From positions 2,276,501 to 2,340,500 of the forward strand of contig NZ_JAPEPX010000001.1 of assembly GCF_026339935.1 (NCBI RefSeq): a stretch of 64,000 bases of DNA. The letters run 5' to 3'. This stretch comes from Streptomyces sp. NBC_01551 (lineage in GTDB: Bacteria > Actinomycetota > Actinomycetes > Streptomycetales > Streptomycetaceae). The notes under the pieces are model-generated. The model had not been told where the DNA came from and did no database searches. It was given only the letters and a program-made list of their open reading frames with translations. Shown one piece after another: positions 52,949 through 61,331 of this stretch; the stretch's first letter is position 1, and each line of letters starts with the position of its first letter. Position numbers and translations under genes: made by a program.

Positions 52949-53334
52949 TGGAGATGGCGGGAATCGAACCCGCGTCCAACGGTGCAGAAGCAGGGCTTCT
53001 CCGAGCGCAGTCCGCTACGAGTTTCTCGGCCCCGGAGATCACACGGACAAGTCTCCGACGGGCTCAGTCACTGTTTGATTTCCCTCCAACCCCCGTGACC
53101 GGGGCTAGAGGTTTAGATCCCTAGTTGACGCCAGGATCCGGACCGGGACCACTTCCGGGCTGACGCTCCTCACAGAGGCTTCAGCTCACTGTTATTAGGC
53201 AGCGAGGGTGAAGCGGGAGTTATCGCTCTTGGAGTTGGCGATTATTTTTTGCGACATGTGGTTAGCGAGATCATTGCCGCTTCCTCGGCTCGCTTCCCCT
53301 GCATCGACATCCGCTGTCGAAACCGATCATCCCC
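52949..53334 (-). ncRNA. ssrA: Transfer-messenger RNA (tmRNA)
   Basis: About 386 nt. The 5' end GGGGATGATCGG (from 53334) pairs with the 3' CATCTCC next to discriminator A at 52949; CGGGTTCGATTCCCG forms the T arm. The tag frame starts at GCC (53239-53237) and ends at two stops (53197-53192), encoding the 14-residue tag A-N-S-K-S-D-N-S-R-F-T-L-A-A. Ribosomes stalled on broken mRNA use it to add a degradation tag. CCA is not encoded. smpB lies just upstream on the same strand. Confidence 0.93.
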
Positions 53335-53418
53335 ATGTTGTTTTTTCAAAGTGCTCCACCCCGGGGGGTGGTGCGCTGACGCCATGGTACGCGAAGTGGA
53401 CCACGGGATGCCAGGAGA

Positions 53419-53904
53419 TTACAGCTGACCGCGCTCCTTGCGCTTCACGGCCGAGATCACCCGGTTCGTCTCGCGCGTGTCCTGCTTCTCGCGCAGGGCC
53501 TGGCGCTTGTCGTACTCCTTCTTGCCCTTCGCCAGCGCGATCTCGACCTTCGCCCGGCCGTCCTTGAAGTACAGCGAGAGCGGCACGATCGTGTTGCCCG
53601 TCTCGCCGGTCTTCGAGTCCAGCTTGTCGATCTCCTCGCGGTGCAGGAGGAGCTTGCGCTTGCGGCGGGCGCTGTGGTTGGTCCAGGTGCCCTGGCTGTA
53701 CTCCGGCACGTGCACGTTGTAGAGCCAGGCCTCGCCGCTCTCCACCGACACGAAGCCGTCCACCAGCGAGGCACGGCCCTGGCGCAGGGACTTGACCTCG
53801 GTACCCGTGAGCACGAGGCCGCACTCGTAGGTGTCGATGATCGTGTAGTCGTGCCGCGCCTTCTTGTTCTGGGCGATCAGCTTGCGCCCTTTTTCCTTAG
53901 CCAT
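53419..53904 (-). CDS. smpB: SsrA-binding protein SmpB
   Basis: RNA-binding protein of 161 residues that brings tmRNA to stalled ribosomes. The beta-barrel core shows [28 protein letters not shown] and the C-terminal tail is basic ([22 protein letters not shown]), as needed for decoding-centre contact. ATG at 53904. The tmRNA gene follows 84 nt downstream, the usual pairing, with a short CCACCCC/GGGGTGG palindrome in between. The S41 protease gene is 18 nt upstream, so the three may be co-transcribed. Confidence 0.96.
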   Translation of the reverse strand: MAKEKGRKLIAQNKKARHDYTIIDTYECGLVLTGTEVKSLRQGRASLVDGFVSVESGEAWLYNVHVPEYSQGTWTNHSARRKRKLLLHREEIDKLDSKTGETGNTIVPLSLYFKDGRAKVEIALAKGKKEYDKRQALREKQDTRETNRVISAVKRKERGQL

Positions 53905-53922
53905 AGTGCGGTCATTTTCGCA

Positions 53923-55113
53923 CTACGGACCCACCCCGAGGCCACCCAATACCGTGCGGGCCCGTTCCTCGGCCCGCTCGTCGGCCGCCAGGTCCGGGGT
54001 GATGCCGCCGCCGTCCAGGCTGCGGCCCGCCGGCGTGCGGTACGTGCCCACCGTCAGCTCCGCCACCGAGCCGTCCGGGAGCCGCGTCGGCATCTGCACC
54101 GAGCCCTTGCCGAAGGTCCGGGTCCCGACGGTCACCGCCCGGCCGCGGTCCTGGAGGGCGCCCGTCACCAGTTCGGCCGCGCTCATCGTGCCGCCGTCGA
54201 CCAGCGCCACCAAGGGCCGCGCGGTGTCCCCGCCGCGGGCCGCGTACAGGGCGCGCTCGGTTCCCCGTACGTCGTACGTCGCCACGAGCCCGCCGTCGAG
54301 GAAGGCGGAGGCGGCCGTCACCGCCTCGGTGACCAGCCCGCCCGGGTTGCCGCGCAGGTCCAGCATCAGCCGGGCGTCGGCCGGGGCCGCGCGGACGGCC
54401 GCGCGGACGCGTTCGCCGGAGCCGCGGGTGAAGGAGGCGACCTTGATGACGGTGATCCCGCCGGGGAGCTCCCGTACGGTCACGGGCTCGGCGCGCAGCT
54501 GTTCGCGCCGGACGGTCTCGCTGTAGTCGGCGCCGTCCCGGCTGAGGCACAAGGCGGCCGGGGTGCCGGCCGCCCCCCGCAGCAGGGCCACCACCTCGGC
54601 GACGGGCAGGCCGGTGACGGAGTGGCCGTCGACGCCGAGCAGCCGGTCCCCGGCGCGCAGTCCGGCGCGGGCGGCGGGCCCGCCGGGCTGGACGCGTTCG
54701 ATCTCGATGCGGCCGGCGCGGCCGCGCTCGACCCACAGCCCGACGCCGGTCCAGCGGCCGTCGAGGTCCTCGGCGAAGGCGGCGTACTCGCCCTGGTCGT
54801 AGACGGTGCCCCAGCGGTCGCCGCTGCGGCTGACCACCTCCTGGGCCGCTTTCTTGCCCGACTTGCCCTCGGCGACGGCCTCGGCGGCGGCGCGGGCGAC
54901 GGCTTCCCGGTCGGCGGTGCCGACCGCGCGGGGCGACGGGGAGGCGGAACTTCCCGGGGGCGCGGAGGTTAACCCCCCGGCGTCCGTGGCGCCGGCGCGG
55001 TCCCAGCAGCCGGTGCCCGCGGCGGTGGCGACGGCCGCGACGAAGGCCAACGTCAAGACGGCCCCGCGACGCAGGTCGCGGGGCCGGAGACAGAAGGCGG
55101 GCAGTCCCGGCAT
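53923..55113 (-). CDS. S41 family C-terminal processing protease
   Basis: Secreted or membrane-anchored protease of 396 residues. An N-terminal hydrophobic segment (GAVLTLAFVAAVATAAGTGC) ends in Cys, so a lipoprotein is possible. A PDZ domain follows (IERVQPGGPAARAGLRAGDRLLGVDG), then the protease domain with DLRGNPGG, the nucleophile Ser in GGTMSAAELVTGAL and Lys in TFGKGSVQ. It cleaves proteins from the C-terminus, possibly those handled by ribosome rescue. ATG at 55113. Confidence 0.9.
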   Translation of the reverse strand: MPGLPAFCLRPRDLRRGAVLTLAFVAAVATAAGTGCWDRAGATDAGGLTSAPPGSSASPSPRAVGTADREAVARAAAEAVAEGKSGKKAAQEVVSRSGDRWGTVYDQGEYAAFAEDLDGRWTGVGLWVERGRAGRIEIERVQPGGPAARAGLRAGDRLLGVDGHSVTGLPVAEVVALLRGAAGTPAALCLSRDGADYSETVRREQLRAEPVTVRELPGGITVIKVASFTRGSGERVRAAVRAAPADARLMLDLRGNPGGLVTEAVTAASAFLDGGLVATYDVRGTERALYAARGGDTARPLVALVDGGTMSAAELVTGALQDRGRAVTVGTRTFGKGSVQMPTRLPDGSVAELTVGTYRTPAGRSLDGGGITPDLAADERAEERARTVLGGLGVGP

Positions 55114-55180
55114 GGCGCCGAGTCTAGGACAAGCCCCGCGCCGGTACGGATGGTTGACCGGACCGCGCACGGGGCGCTTG

Positions 55181-56143
55181 TCACACCTTCAGGTACTTGC
55201 GCAACGCGACGAACGCCGCCAGGGAGGGCATCAGCACCCCGATGACCAGCACCAGCGGGAGCTTGGTGAGGACGGAGTCCCAGCCGATGAAGTTGATCAG
55301 CTCCATCTTCGAGCGCAGCGAGGCTCCGTGGTCGATCACGAAGTACTGGCCGGCGCCGAGCATGCCGCAGGCGAACACGGCGCCGATGAGGCCGGCGAAC
55401 GCGGCCTCCATGATGAACGGGACCTGGATGTAGAAGCTGGAGGCGCCGACGAGCCGCATGATCCCGGTCTCGCGGCGGCGGCTGAACGCCGAGACGCGGA
55501 CCGTGTTGACGATCAGCAGCAGCGCCACCACCAGCATGATCAGCATGATGCCGAGGGCCGCCCAGTTGAGGTAGCCGAGCATCGAGAAGAGGTCGTCGAG
55601 CTGGTTGTGCTGGTCCTCGACGGACTGGACGCCGTCGCGGCCCGCGAACGAGCTGGTGATGACCTTGTACTTCTCCGGCTGCTTGAGCTTCACCCGGAAG
55701 GAGTCGGGCATCTGGTCCGGGGTGATCACCGAGGCCAGGGCGGTGTGGCCGAAGCGCTCCTTGTAGTGCTTGTAGGCCTCGTCCGAGGATTCGTAGTGGA
55801 CCGTCGCGACGAGGTCCATCGCCTTGAGGTCGGTCTCGATGGACTTCTTCTGCTCGGCGGTCACCGCGCCCTTGGAACAGACCGCGCTCGCGGCCGCGGC
55901 GGCGGCGTCCGTCCCGTTCTTGGCGTCGGCGCTGTCCTTCGCGTCGGCCTCGTTGCAGAGGTAGATCGAGACGTTGACCTTGTCGTACCAGTACCCCTTC
56001 ATCGCGCTCACCTGGTCGCGCATGAGCAGGGAGCCACCGAACAGGGCCAGCGACAGGGCGACGGAGATGATGACCGCGAAGGTCATCGTGAGATTGCGAC
56101 GGAGACCGACGCCGATCTCCGACATGACGAACTGGGCGCGCAT
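55181..56143 (-). CDS. ftsX: Cell division protein FtsX
   Basis: Permease-like subunit of the FtsEX complex, 320 residues. The first membrane helix is TMTFAVIISVALSLALFGGSLL, then an extracellular loop of about 160 residues with two Cys (residues near 63 and 88) and three more helices. FtsEX activates peptidoglycan hydrolases (RipC type) outside the cell using ATP hydrolysis by FtsE. ATG at 56143 lies 17 nt after the ftsE stop; the two form an operon. Confidence 0.95.
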   Translation of the reverse strand: MRAQFVMSEIGVGLRRNLTMTFAVIISVALSLALFGGSLLMRDQVSAMKGYWYDKVNVSIYLCNEADAKDSADAKNGTDAAAAAASAVCSKGAVTAEQKKSIETDLKAMDLVATVHYESSDEAYKHYKERFGHTALASVITPDQMPDSFRVKLKQPEKYKVITSSFAGRDGVQSVEDQHNQLDDLFSMLGYLNWAALGIMLIMLVVALLLIVNTVRVSAFSRRRETGIMRLVGASSFYIQVPFIMEAAFAGLIGAVFACGMLGAGQYFVIDHGASLRSKMELINFIGWDSVLTKLPLVLVIGVLMPSLAAFVALRKYLKV

Positions 56144-56160
56144 CGCGTCTCAGGTGCCTT

Positions 56161-56850
56161 TCAGTGCTGGTAGCCGTAGACGCCGCGCGACTGGTCGCGG
56201 ACGAGACGGCCCTGTTCGAGTTCGATGACGCGCTTGCGCATCTGGTCCACGATCTGCTGGTCGTGCGTCGCCATGATCACGGTGGTGCCGGTCCGGTTGA
56301 TCCGGTCCAGCAGCTTCATGATCCCGACGGAGGTCTGCGGGTCGAGGTTTCCGGTGGGCTCGTCCGCGATCAGCAGGGCCGGGCGGTTGACGAAGGCGCG
56401 GGCGATGGCGACGCGCTGCTGCTCACCGCCGGAGAGCTCGCCGGGCATCCGCTCCTCCTTGCCGCCGAGGCCGACCAGCTCCAGGACCTGCGGGACGGCC
56501 TTGCGGATCTCGCCTCTCGGCTTGCCGATGACCTCCTGCGCGAAGGCGACGTTCTCGGCCACGGTCTTGTTGGGGAGGAGGCGGAAATCCTGGAACACGG
56601 TCCCCAGCTGGCGCCGCATGTGCGGGACCTTCCAGTTGGAGAGCTTGGCGAGGTCCTTGCCCAGCACGTGCACCTGGCCGTGGCTCGCCCGTTCCTCGCG
56701 CAGCACGAGCCGCAGGAAGGTGGACTTGCCGGAGCCGGAGGAGCCGACCAGGAAGACGAACTCGCCCTTCGCGATGTCCAGGGAGACATCTCTGAGTGCG
56801 GGACGGTTCTGCTTCGGGTAGGACTTGGAGACGCTGTCGAATCGGATCAC
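56161..56850 (-). CDS. ftsE: Cell division ATP-binding protein FtsE
   Basis: ABC ATPase of 229 residues. Walker A is GSSGSGKST (36-44), the ABC signature [19 protein letters not shown], and Walker [13 protein letters not shown]. It drives FtsX to control cell wall hydrolases during division. The N-terminal [19 protein letters not shown] is standard for FtsE. ATG at 56850. The prfB gene 519 nt upstream is on the same strand but separated by a terminator and a divergent small gene. Confidence 0.95.
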   Translation of the reverse strand: MIRFDSVSKSYPKQNRPALRDVSLDIAKGEFVFLVGSSGSGKSTFLRLVLREERASHGQVHVLGKDLAKLSNWKVPHMRRQLGTVFQDFRLLPNKTVAENVAFAQEVIGKPRGEIRKAVPQVLELVGLGGKEERMPGELSGGEQQRVAIARAFVNRPALLIADEPTGNLDPQTSVGIMKLLDRINRTGTTVIMATHDQQIVDQMRKRVIELEQGRLVRDQSRGVYGYQH

Positions 56851-57077
56851 GGGTGCACCACGGTCGCCGGGAGTAGGTGTGCGTGACCCTACGCGAACGG
56901 GCGGGCGGTGGGGACCCGGCGTCCGGAGTTGCCCGATATATCCCCCGGTCCCGGAGGGGCCCGATCGTGATTGCCCGGACGGGCCGCGCCGAATGTCGTG
57001 GGAGCTGGCACAGTGGTAGGGGGAACGGTCTCGTTCCCGAAGCCGTTAGGTGTACGAGGGGACGAGAGGAGGAGCGC

Positions 57078-57269
57078 ATGACGTATGACCGGCTCGTGTG
57101 CGCGAACTGCGCCGCACCCGTCAGCCAGGGCCGCTGCCCGGTGTGCCGGGCGAACAGGGAGCGCCTCCAGCAGGAGGGTCCCTTCGCAGGCCTGAACCCC
57201 ATGGCGCTCATCGTGCTTCTGGTGGTGCTGGTGGCCGCGCTGGCGCTGGTGGCCCAGCAGACCGCCTAG
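57078..57269 (+). CDS. Small zinc-ribbon protein with membrane anchor
   Basis: Protein of 63 residues. Two CxxC pairs (CANCAAP and CPVCRAN) near residues 8 and 20 form a probable zinc ribbon, followed by one C-terminal membrane helix (ALIVLLVVLVAALALVA). A GAGGAGG ribosome site precedes ATG 57078. The layout resembles small regulators or assembly factors at the membrane, but no function is known. It lies between ftsE and prfB on the opposite strand and ends in a strong bidirectional terminator. Confidence 0.8.
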   Translation: MTYDRLVCANCAAPVSQGRCPVCRANRERLQQEGPFAGLNPMALIVLLVVLVAALALVAQQTA

Positions 57270-57297
57270 GAAGCGCGCAGGACGCGACAGGACGCGA

Positions 57298-57335
57298 AGA
57301 AGGGCCCGGACACCGCGCGGTGTCCGGGCCCTTCT
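57298..57335. terminator. Bidirectional 17-bp hairpin between the zinc-ribbon gene and prfB
   Basis: AGAAGGGCCCGGACACC (57298-57314) pairs perfectly with 57319-57335 over loop GCGC. Both neighbours end at it. Confidence 0.85.
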
Positions 57336-57368
57336 CACATGCGCGTGCGCGTGTTACGCGGTCTGCTG

Positions 57369-58478
57369 TTACGCGGTCTGCTCCTGCTGCTTGCGCCAGC
57401 GGATGCCGGCCTCCAGGAAGCCGTCGATCTCGCCGTCGAGCACCGCCTGCGGGTTGCCGACCTCGAACTCCGTCCGCAGGTCCTTGACCATCTGGTACGG
57501 GTGCAGGACGTAGGACCGCATCTGGTTGCCCCAGGAGCTGCCGCCGTCCTTGAGGGCGTCCATCCTGGCCTGCTCCTCCTGGCGGCGCCGCTCCAGCAGC
57601 TTGGCCTGGAGGACGTTCATGGCGCTGGCCTTGTTCTGGATCTGCGAGCGCTCGTTCTGGCAGGAGACGACGATGCCGGTCGGGATGTGCGTGATGCGCA
57701 CCGCCGAGTCGGTCGTGTTGACGCCCTGGCCGCCGGGGCCGGAGGCGCGGTACACGTCGATGCGCAGCTCGGTCTCGTCGATCTCGACGTGGTCGCTGGT
57801 CTCGACGACCGGCAGCACCTCGACGCCCGCGAAGGAGGTCTGGCGGCGGCCCTGGTTGTCGAAGGGCGAGATGCGCACGAGGCGGTGGGTGCCCTGCTCG
57901 ACGGAGAGGGTGCCGTACGCGTACGGGGCCTTGACCACGAAGGTGGTCGACTTGATGCCGGCCTCTTCCGCGTACGAGGTCTCGTACACCTCGGTCGGGT
58001 AGCCGTGGCGCTCGGCCCAGCGCAGGTACATGCGCTGGAGGCGCTCGGCGAAGTCGGAGGCGTCGACGCCGCCGGCCTCGGCGCGGATGTTGACCAGGGC
58101 CTCGCGCTCGGCGTACTCGCCGGAGAGCAGGGTCCGGACCTCCATCTCGTCCAGCGCCTTGCGCACGGAGGTCAGCTCGGTCTCCGCCTCCGCGAGGGTG
58201 TCCGCGTCGTCCATTTCCTGGGCGAGCTCGAACAGCACCGCGAGGTCGTCGATGCGGCCGCGCAGGGTCTCGGCCTTGCGGACCTCGGCCTGGAGGTGCG
58301 AAAGCTTGCTCGTGATCTTCTGGGCGGCCTCCGGGTCGTCCCACAGGGACGGCGCGGCGGCCTGCTCCTCGAGCACGGCGATATCTGCCCTCAGCTTGTC
58401 GAGGTCCAGGACGGCCTCGATCGACCCCATGGTCGAGGAGAGGGACTTGAGCTCTTCGGAAACATCGACGACTGCCAC
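57369..58478 (-). CDS. prfB: Peptide chain release factor 2
   Basis: Class I release factor for UGA and UAA, 369 residues. The stop-codon recognition tripeptide is SPF ([11 protein letters not shown]), typical of RF2, and the catalytic loop is [12 protein letters not shown] at 58478 ([16 protein letters not shown]) is the start. There is no internal stop or programmed frameshift as in E. coli prfB. A -10 TACGCT ends 7 nt before the GTG, so the mRNA may be leaderless. UGA is the main stop codon in high-GC genomes, so this gene is essential. Confidence 0.95.
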   Translation of the reverse strand: MAVVDVSEELKSLSSTMGSIEAVLDLDKLRADIAVLEEQAAAPSLWDDPEAAQKITSKLSHLQAEVRKAETLRGRIDDLAVLFELAQEMDDADTLAEAETELTSVRKALDEMEVRTLLSGEYAEREALVNIRAEAGGVDASDFAERLQRMYLRWAERHGYPTEVYETSYAEEAGIKSTTFVVKAPYAYGTLSVEQGTHRLVRISPFDNQGRRQTSFAGVEVLPVVETSDHVEIDETELRIDVYRASGPGGQGVNTTDSAVRITHIPTGIVVSCQNERSQIQNKASAMNVLQAKLLERRRQEEQARMDALKDGGSSWGNQMRSYVLHPYQMVKDLRTEFEVGNPQAVLDGEIDGFLEAGIRWRKQQEQTA

Positions 58479-58484
58479 GGGTCC

Positions 58485-58490
58485 AGCGTA
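58485..58490 (-). promoter_or_regulatory. -10 element of prfB
   Basis: On the minus strand TACGCT (58490-58485) lies 6 nt before GTG 58478, with no ribosome site between. CGGACA 19 nt upstream could be a weak -35. A leaderless transcript is predicted. Confidence 0.4.
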
Positions 58491-58537
58491 GCCGGTCCCC
58501 GGACGGCCCTGTCCGGCCAGGCCGGGCTCGGCCCGTT

Positions 58538-58565
58538 CTGACGGGCGCACGTACGGGCGTACCCT
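58538..58565 (+). promoter_or_regulatory. Promoter of the second leader peptide
   Basis: CTGACG (58538-58543), 16 nt, TACCCT (58560-58565). The expected start site is at or next to the ATG 58572, again giving a leaderless mRNA. No ribosome site is present. Confidence 0.45.
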
Positions 58566-58571
58566 CCTCGT

Positions 58572-58661
58572 ATGACTGTTCTGCTCGTGAAGCGCCGCCA
58601 TGTGGACCACATGCGTGTCACGACCACGAGCTGTCTGCCGCCGGACCGAGCACGAGCCTGA
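58572..58661 (+). CDS. Leader peptide upstream of the oxygenase gene
   Basis: Short reading frame of 29 codons beginning [20 protein letters not shown] and carrying one Cys at residue 21. It has the R-x-H-V-D-x-x-R-V core and a following Cys, the same arrangement as the cysO leader peptide. It begins 7 nt after a -10 hexamer and ends 130 nt before the oxygenase start. I infer translation-dependent control of the downstream gene, perhaps tied to cysteine. It has no enzyme features. Confidence 0.6.
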   Translation: MTVLLVKRRHVDHMRVTTTSCLPPDRARA

Positions 58662-58791
58662 TCCACCCGATCCGACTTGGTCCTGTACGCGGCCGCGCGG
58701 CCTCCGGCGCCATCCCTGCCGGCGGCCCTCTCCACCCGCTGTCCCGACAACCCCGGGAACAGGACCCCGTGACATCCGAAACGGAGCCGTC

Positions 58792-59793
58792 ATGCCGTCC
58801 GCGCACTCCCTCCCCGTCCTCGACCTCTCCCGAGCCGACGATCCCGCCGAGCGGGCCGACTTCCTGAAGCAGCTGCACGCGGCCGCCCGGGACAGCGGTT
58901 TCCTGCACCTCACCGGCCATGGCGTCAGCGCCGCCGAGACTGCCCGAATCCTGGACCTGACCAGGGCTTTCTTCGCGCTTCCGGAGGCCGACCGGCTGGC
59001 CGTGAGCAATCTCAACTCCCCGCACTTTCGCGGGTACACCCGGATAGGCCACGAGCTGACGGGCGGCGCCTCCGACTGGCGCGACCAGCTGGACGTCGGC
59101 GCGGAGCGGCCGGCTCCGGTGGTGGGGCCGCAGGACCCGCCGTACCTGTGGCTGGAGGGTCCGAACCAGTGGCCGGCGGCGCTGCCGGAGCTGCGGACAG
59201 CAGTGCTGGAGTGGCAGTCCCGGCTGGCGGCGGTGGCGCACCGGCTGCTGCGGGAGCTGCTGACCTCGATCGGCGCCCCGGCGGACTTCTTCGACGAGGC
59301 CTTCGCGGACCGGCCGCACCTGCACACGAAGCTGATCCGGTACCCGGGGTCCGCCCCTTCCGGCGCCGACCAGGGCGTGGGCGCCCACAAGGACTACGGA
59401 TTCCTGACTCTGCTGCTCCAGGACTCGGTGGGCGGGCTCCAGGTGGTCCGGGACGGGGCGTACGTGGACGTGCCGCCGATGCCGGGGGCTTTCGTGGTCA
59501 ACCTGGGCGAGCTGCTGGAGATCGCCACGGAGGGGTACCTGACGGCAACGGACCACCGGGTGGTGAGCCCGCCGGGGGCGGTGGAGCGGTACTCGGTGCC
59601 GTTCTTCTACAACCCGCGCCTGGACGCGGTCGTGGAGACCGTGCCGGGCGACTACCTGCGCTCGGCGCCCGGGGTCGCCCACGACGCGTCGAACCCCCTC
59701 CACGCCGAGTACGGCCGCAACGAGCTCAAGGGCTGGGTCCGCGCCCACCCGTCGGTGGCCCGCCGCTGGCACCCGGAACTCCTGGAGTCCTGA
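58792..59793 (+). CDS. Isopenicillin N synthase-like 2-oxoglutarate/Fe(II) oxygenase
   Basis: Non-heme iron oxygenase of 333 residues. The N-terminal DIOX_N part has [20 protein letters not shown] and [21 protein letters not shown]; the 2OG-Fe(II) domain has [15 protein letters not shown] (H-x-D), [10 protein letters not shown] (distal His) and [11 protein letters not shown] (Arg that binds 2-oxoglutarate). It belongs to the bacterial group near isopenicillin N synthase, often of unknown substrate. ATG at 58792 has ACGGAGCC upstream. The leader peptide 130 nt before it suggests a link to sulfur or thiol state. Confidence 0.9.
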   Translation: MPSAHSLPVLDLSRADDPAERADFLKQLHAAARDSGFLHLTGHGVSAAETARILDLTRAFFALPEADRLAVSNLNSPHFRGYTRIGHELTGGASDWRDQLDVGAERPAPVVGPQDPPYLWLEGPNQWPAALPELRTAVLEWQSRLAAVAHRLLRELLTSIGAPADFFDEAFADRPHLHTKLIRYPGSAPSGADQGVGAHKDYGFLTLLLQDSVGGLQVVRDGAYVDVPPMPGAFVVNLGELLEIATEGYLTATDHRVVSPPGAVERYSVPFFYNPRLDAVVETVPGDYLRSAPGVAHDASNPLHAEYGRNELKGWVRAHPSVARRWHPELLES

Positions 59794-59814
59794 CCCCGGG
59801 TCCGGTACGCGGGC

Positions 59815-59919
59815 GCGCCGGCGCTGGAGCACCCGCCCTCGCCGGCGTTCGGGGCGCGGCTCCGGGCAGAGCCCGGGAAGCGGAGCAGGGGCGGGGCGGG
59901 GGGCAGCTGCGCGCAGCGG
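59815..59919. repeat. Copy 3 of the dispersed GC-rich intergenic repeat
   Basis: The gap between convergent genes carries GCCGGCGTTCGGGGCGCGG, TCCGGGCAGAGCCC, a GGGGCGGGG run and GCGCGCAGCGGC. These match copies at 7.86 and 47.6 kb, with the order kept. Confidence 0.55.
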
Positions 59920-61167
59920 CTACGGCCGGGCCGGGGCGGAGTTCTTGCCGTCCTGGGACGGCGGCGGGGCCTGGTCCCCGGAGGTGGCGAGCCAGCTGCC
60001 CACGCCCACCGCCGCTGCCAGCGCGACGGCGGCGGCCGACAGCGCCAGCCGCCGCTTGCGCACGGTCTCGGCCCGGTGCCGCGCCGACCCCGGCCGGTGC
60101 CCGCCGGCGGGCCTCGGCACCCGCGCCGTCCCCAGTGCGCCGCCCGCCAGCTCGTCCGGCGCCGGCACCCGCATCGAGGTGTGCGTGTCCCGGTTCGAGT
60201 CCGTCGCGGACCCCGGCACCAGCGGGACCACGCCCCGCCGCCGCACCGGGCCGTCCACGACCGGTTCCTCCGGCTCCGCCGCCTCCGGCTCGTCCGGCTC
60301 GTCCACGTCCAGCGGCGGCATCCCCGCCAGCAGCGGCAGCAGCTCCCGCAGCCGCGCCGACAGCTCCGAGGCCCGCAGCCGCGACGCCGGGGCCTTCGCC
60401 AGGCACTGGACCATCAGCTGCCACAGCTCGTCGGGGATGCCGGGCAGGGGGACGACCGTCTCGGTCACGTGCCGGCGCAGCACCGCCCCCGGGTGTCCCC
60501 CGCCGAAGGGGGTGAACCCCGCCAGCAGCTCGTACAGCACCGTGGCCAGCGCGTATATGTCCACCGCCGCGCGCGGGGGCAGCCCCTCCACGATCTCCGG
60601 CGCCAGATAGTCCGGCGTGCCGATGATCCGGGTCGTCGGCGCGGTGGCGCGGCCGCCGGAGGCCCGACGGGGCGAGTCGATCAGTTTGGCGACGCCGAAG
60701 TCGGTCAGCAGCGCCGGGTGCGCGCCCCCCGGCCCGAGCGGGCCCTGCATGTCCAGCAGGACGTTCTCCGGCTTGACGTCCCGGTGCACCACCCCGGCCG
60801 CGTGCGCGGCCGCCAGCGCGTCCGCGACGTCCGCGACGATGGCCACGGCCGCCTCGGGAGCCAGCCGCCGCTCGCGGTCGAGCCGCGTACGCAGGTCCGT
60901 ACCGCGCACCAGGTCCATGACGAGGGCGAGGTCGTTGCCGTCGACGACGAGATCGCGGACGGACACGACGTGCGGGTGCTCCAGGCCGAGCAGCGCGCTG
61001 CGCTCCTGGACGAACCGTCCCACCAGCTCCTGGTCGGACGCGAGGTCCTCGCGCAGGAGTTTGACGGCGACGGGCCCGTCCGGCCCCTCGCCCAGCCACA
61101 CCGTGCCCGCGCTGCCGCGCCCCAGGATCTGGTGCGCGGTGTACCGGCTGCCGATCTTCCGTGCCAC
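59920..61167 (-). CDS. pkaB: Ser/Thr protein kinase PkaB
   Basis: Membrane-bound eukaryotic-type kinase of 415 residues. The Gly-rich loop is GRGSAGTVW, the ATP-binding Lys is in VAVKLL, the catalytic loop is VVHRDVKPENVLLD, the DFG motif is LTDFGVAK, and the APE-type segment is YLAPEIVEG. After an acidic linker a single membrane helix lies near the C-terminus (LALSAAAVALAAAVGVGSWL), with a short outer tail. GTG at 61167 has GAGGGAG upstream. The name follows gene order and length (S. coelicolor PkaB about 417 residues, as I recall). The paired pkaA is 164 nt upstream. Confidence 0.92.
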   Translation of the reverse strand: MARKIGSRYTAHQILGRGSAGTVWLGEGPDGPVAVKLLREDLASDQELVGRFVQERSALLGLEHPHVVSVRDLVVDGNDLALVMDLVRGTDLRTRLDRERRLAPEAAVAIVADVADALAAAHAAGVVHRDVKPENVLLDMQGPLGPGGAHPALLTDFGVAKLIDSPRRASGGRATAPTTRIIGTPDYLAPEIVEGLPPRAAVDIYALATVLYELLAGFTPFGGGHPGAVLRRHVTETVVPLPGIPDELWQLMVQCLAKAPASRLRASELSARLRELLPLLAGMPPLDVDEPDEPEAAEPEEPVVDGPVRRRGVVPLVPGSATDSNRDTHTSMRVPAPDELAGGALGTARVPRPAGGHRPGSARHRAETVRKRRLALSAAAVALAAAVGVGSWLATSGDQAPPPSQDGKNSAPARP

Positions 61168-61331
61168 GACTGCTCCCTCAGCGGCTGGCGTACGTGCCAA
61201 AGCTACGCGGCCGAATGGGGGTTGTAGGCCAGCAGGGGCCCGGATTCGCGGCGACCTTCACTTCTGCGGGCGAAATCACGTCCCAGATGTCGACAAATCC
61301 ACGAACTCGGCGCTACGGGCCCGGGATCCGC

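Noticed and set aside
52949..53010. A separate tRNA-Ala at the 3' end of the tmRNA region
   Set aside because: The T arm and acceptor half belong to tmRNA; the other acceptor half lies at 53334, 380 nt away.
57369..58478. Programmed frameshift in prfB as in E. coli
   Set aside because: The frame is continuous from GTG 58478 to the stop, with no in-frame UGA near codon 26.
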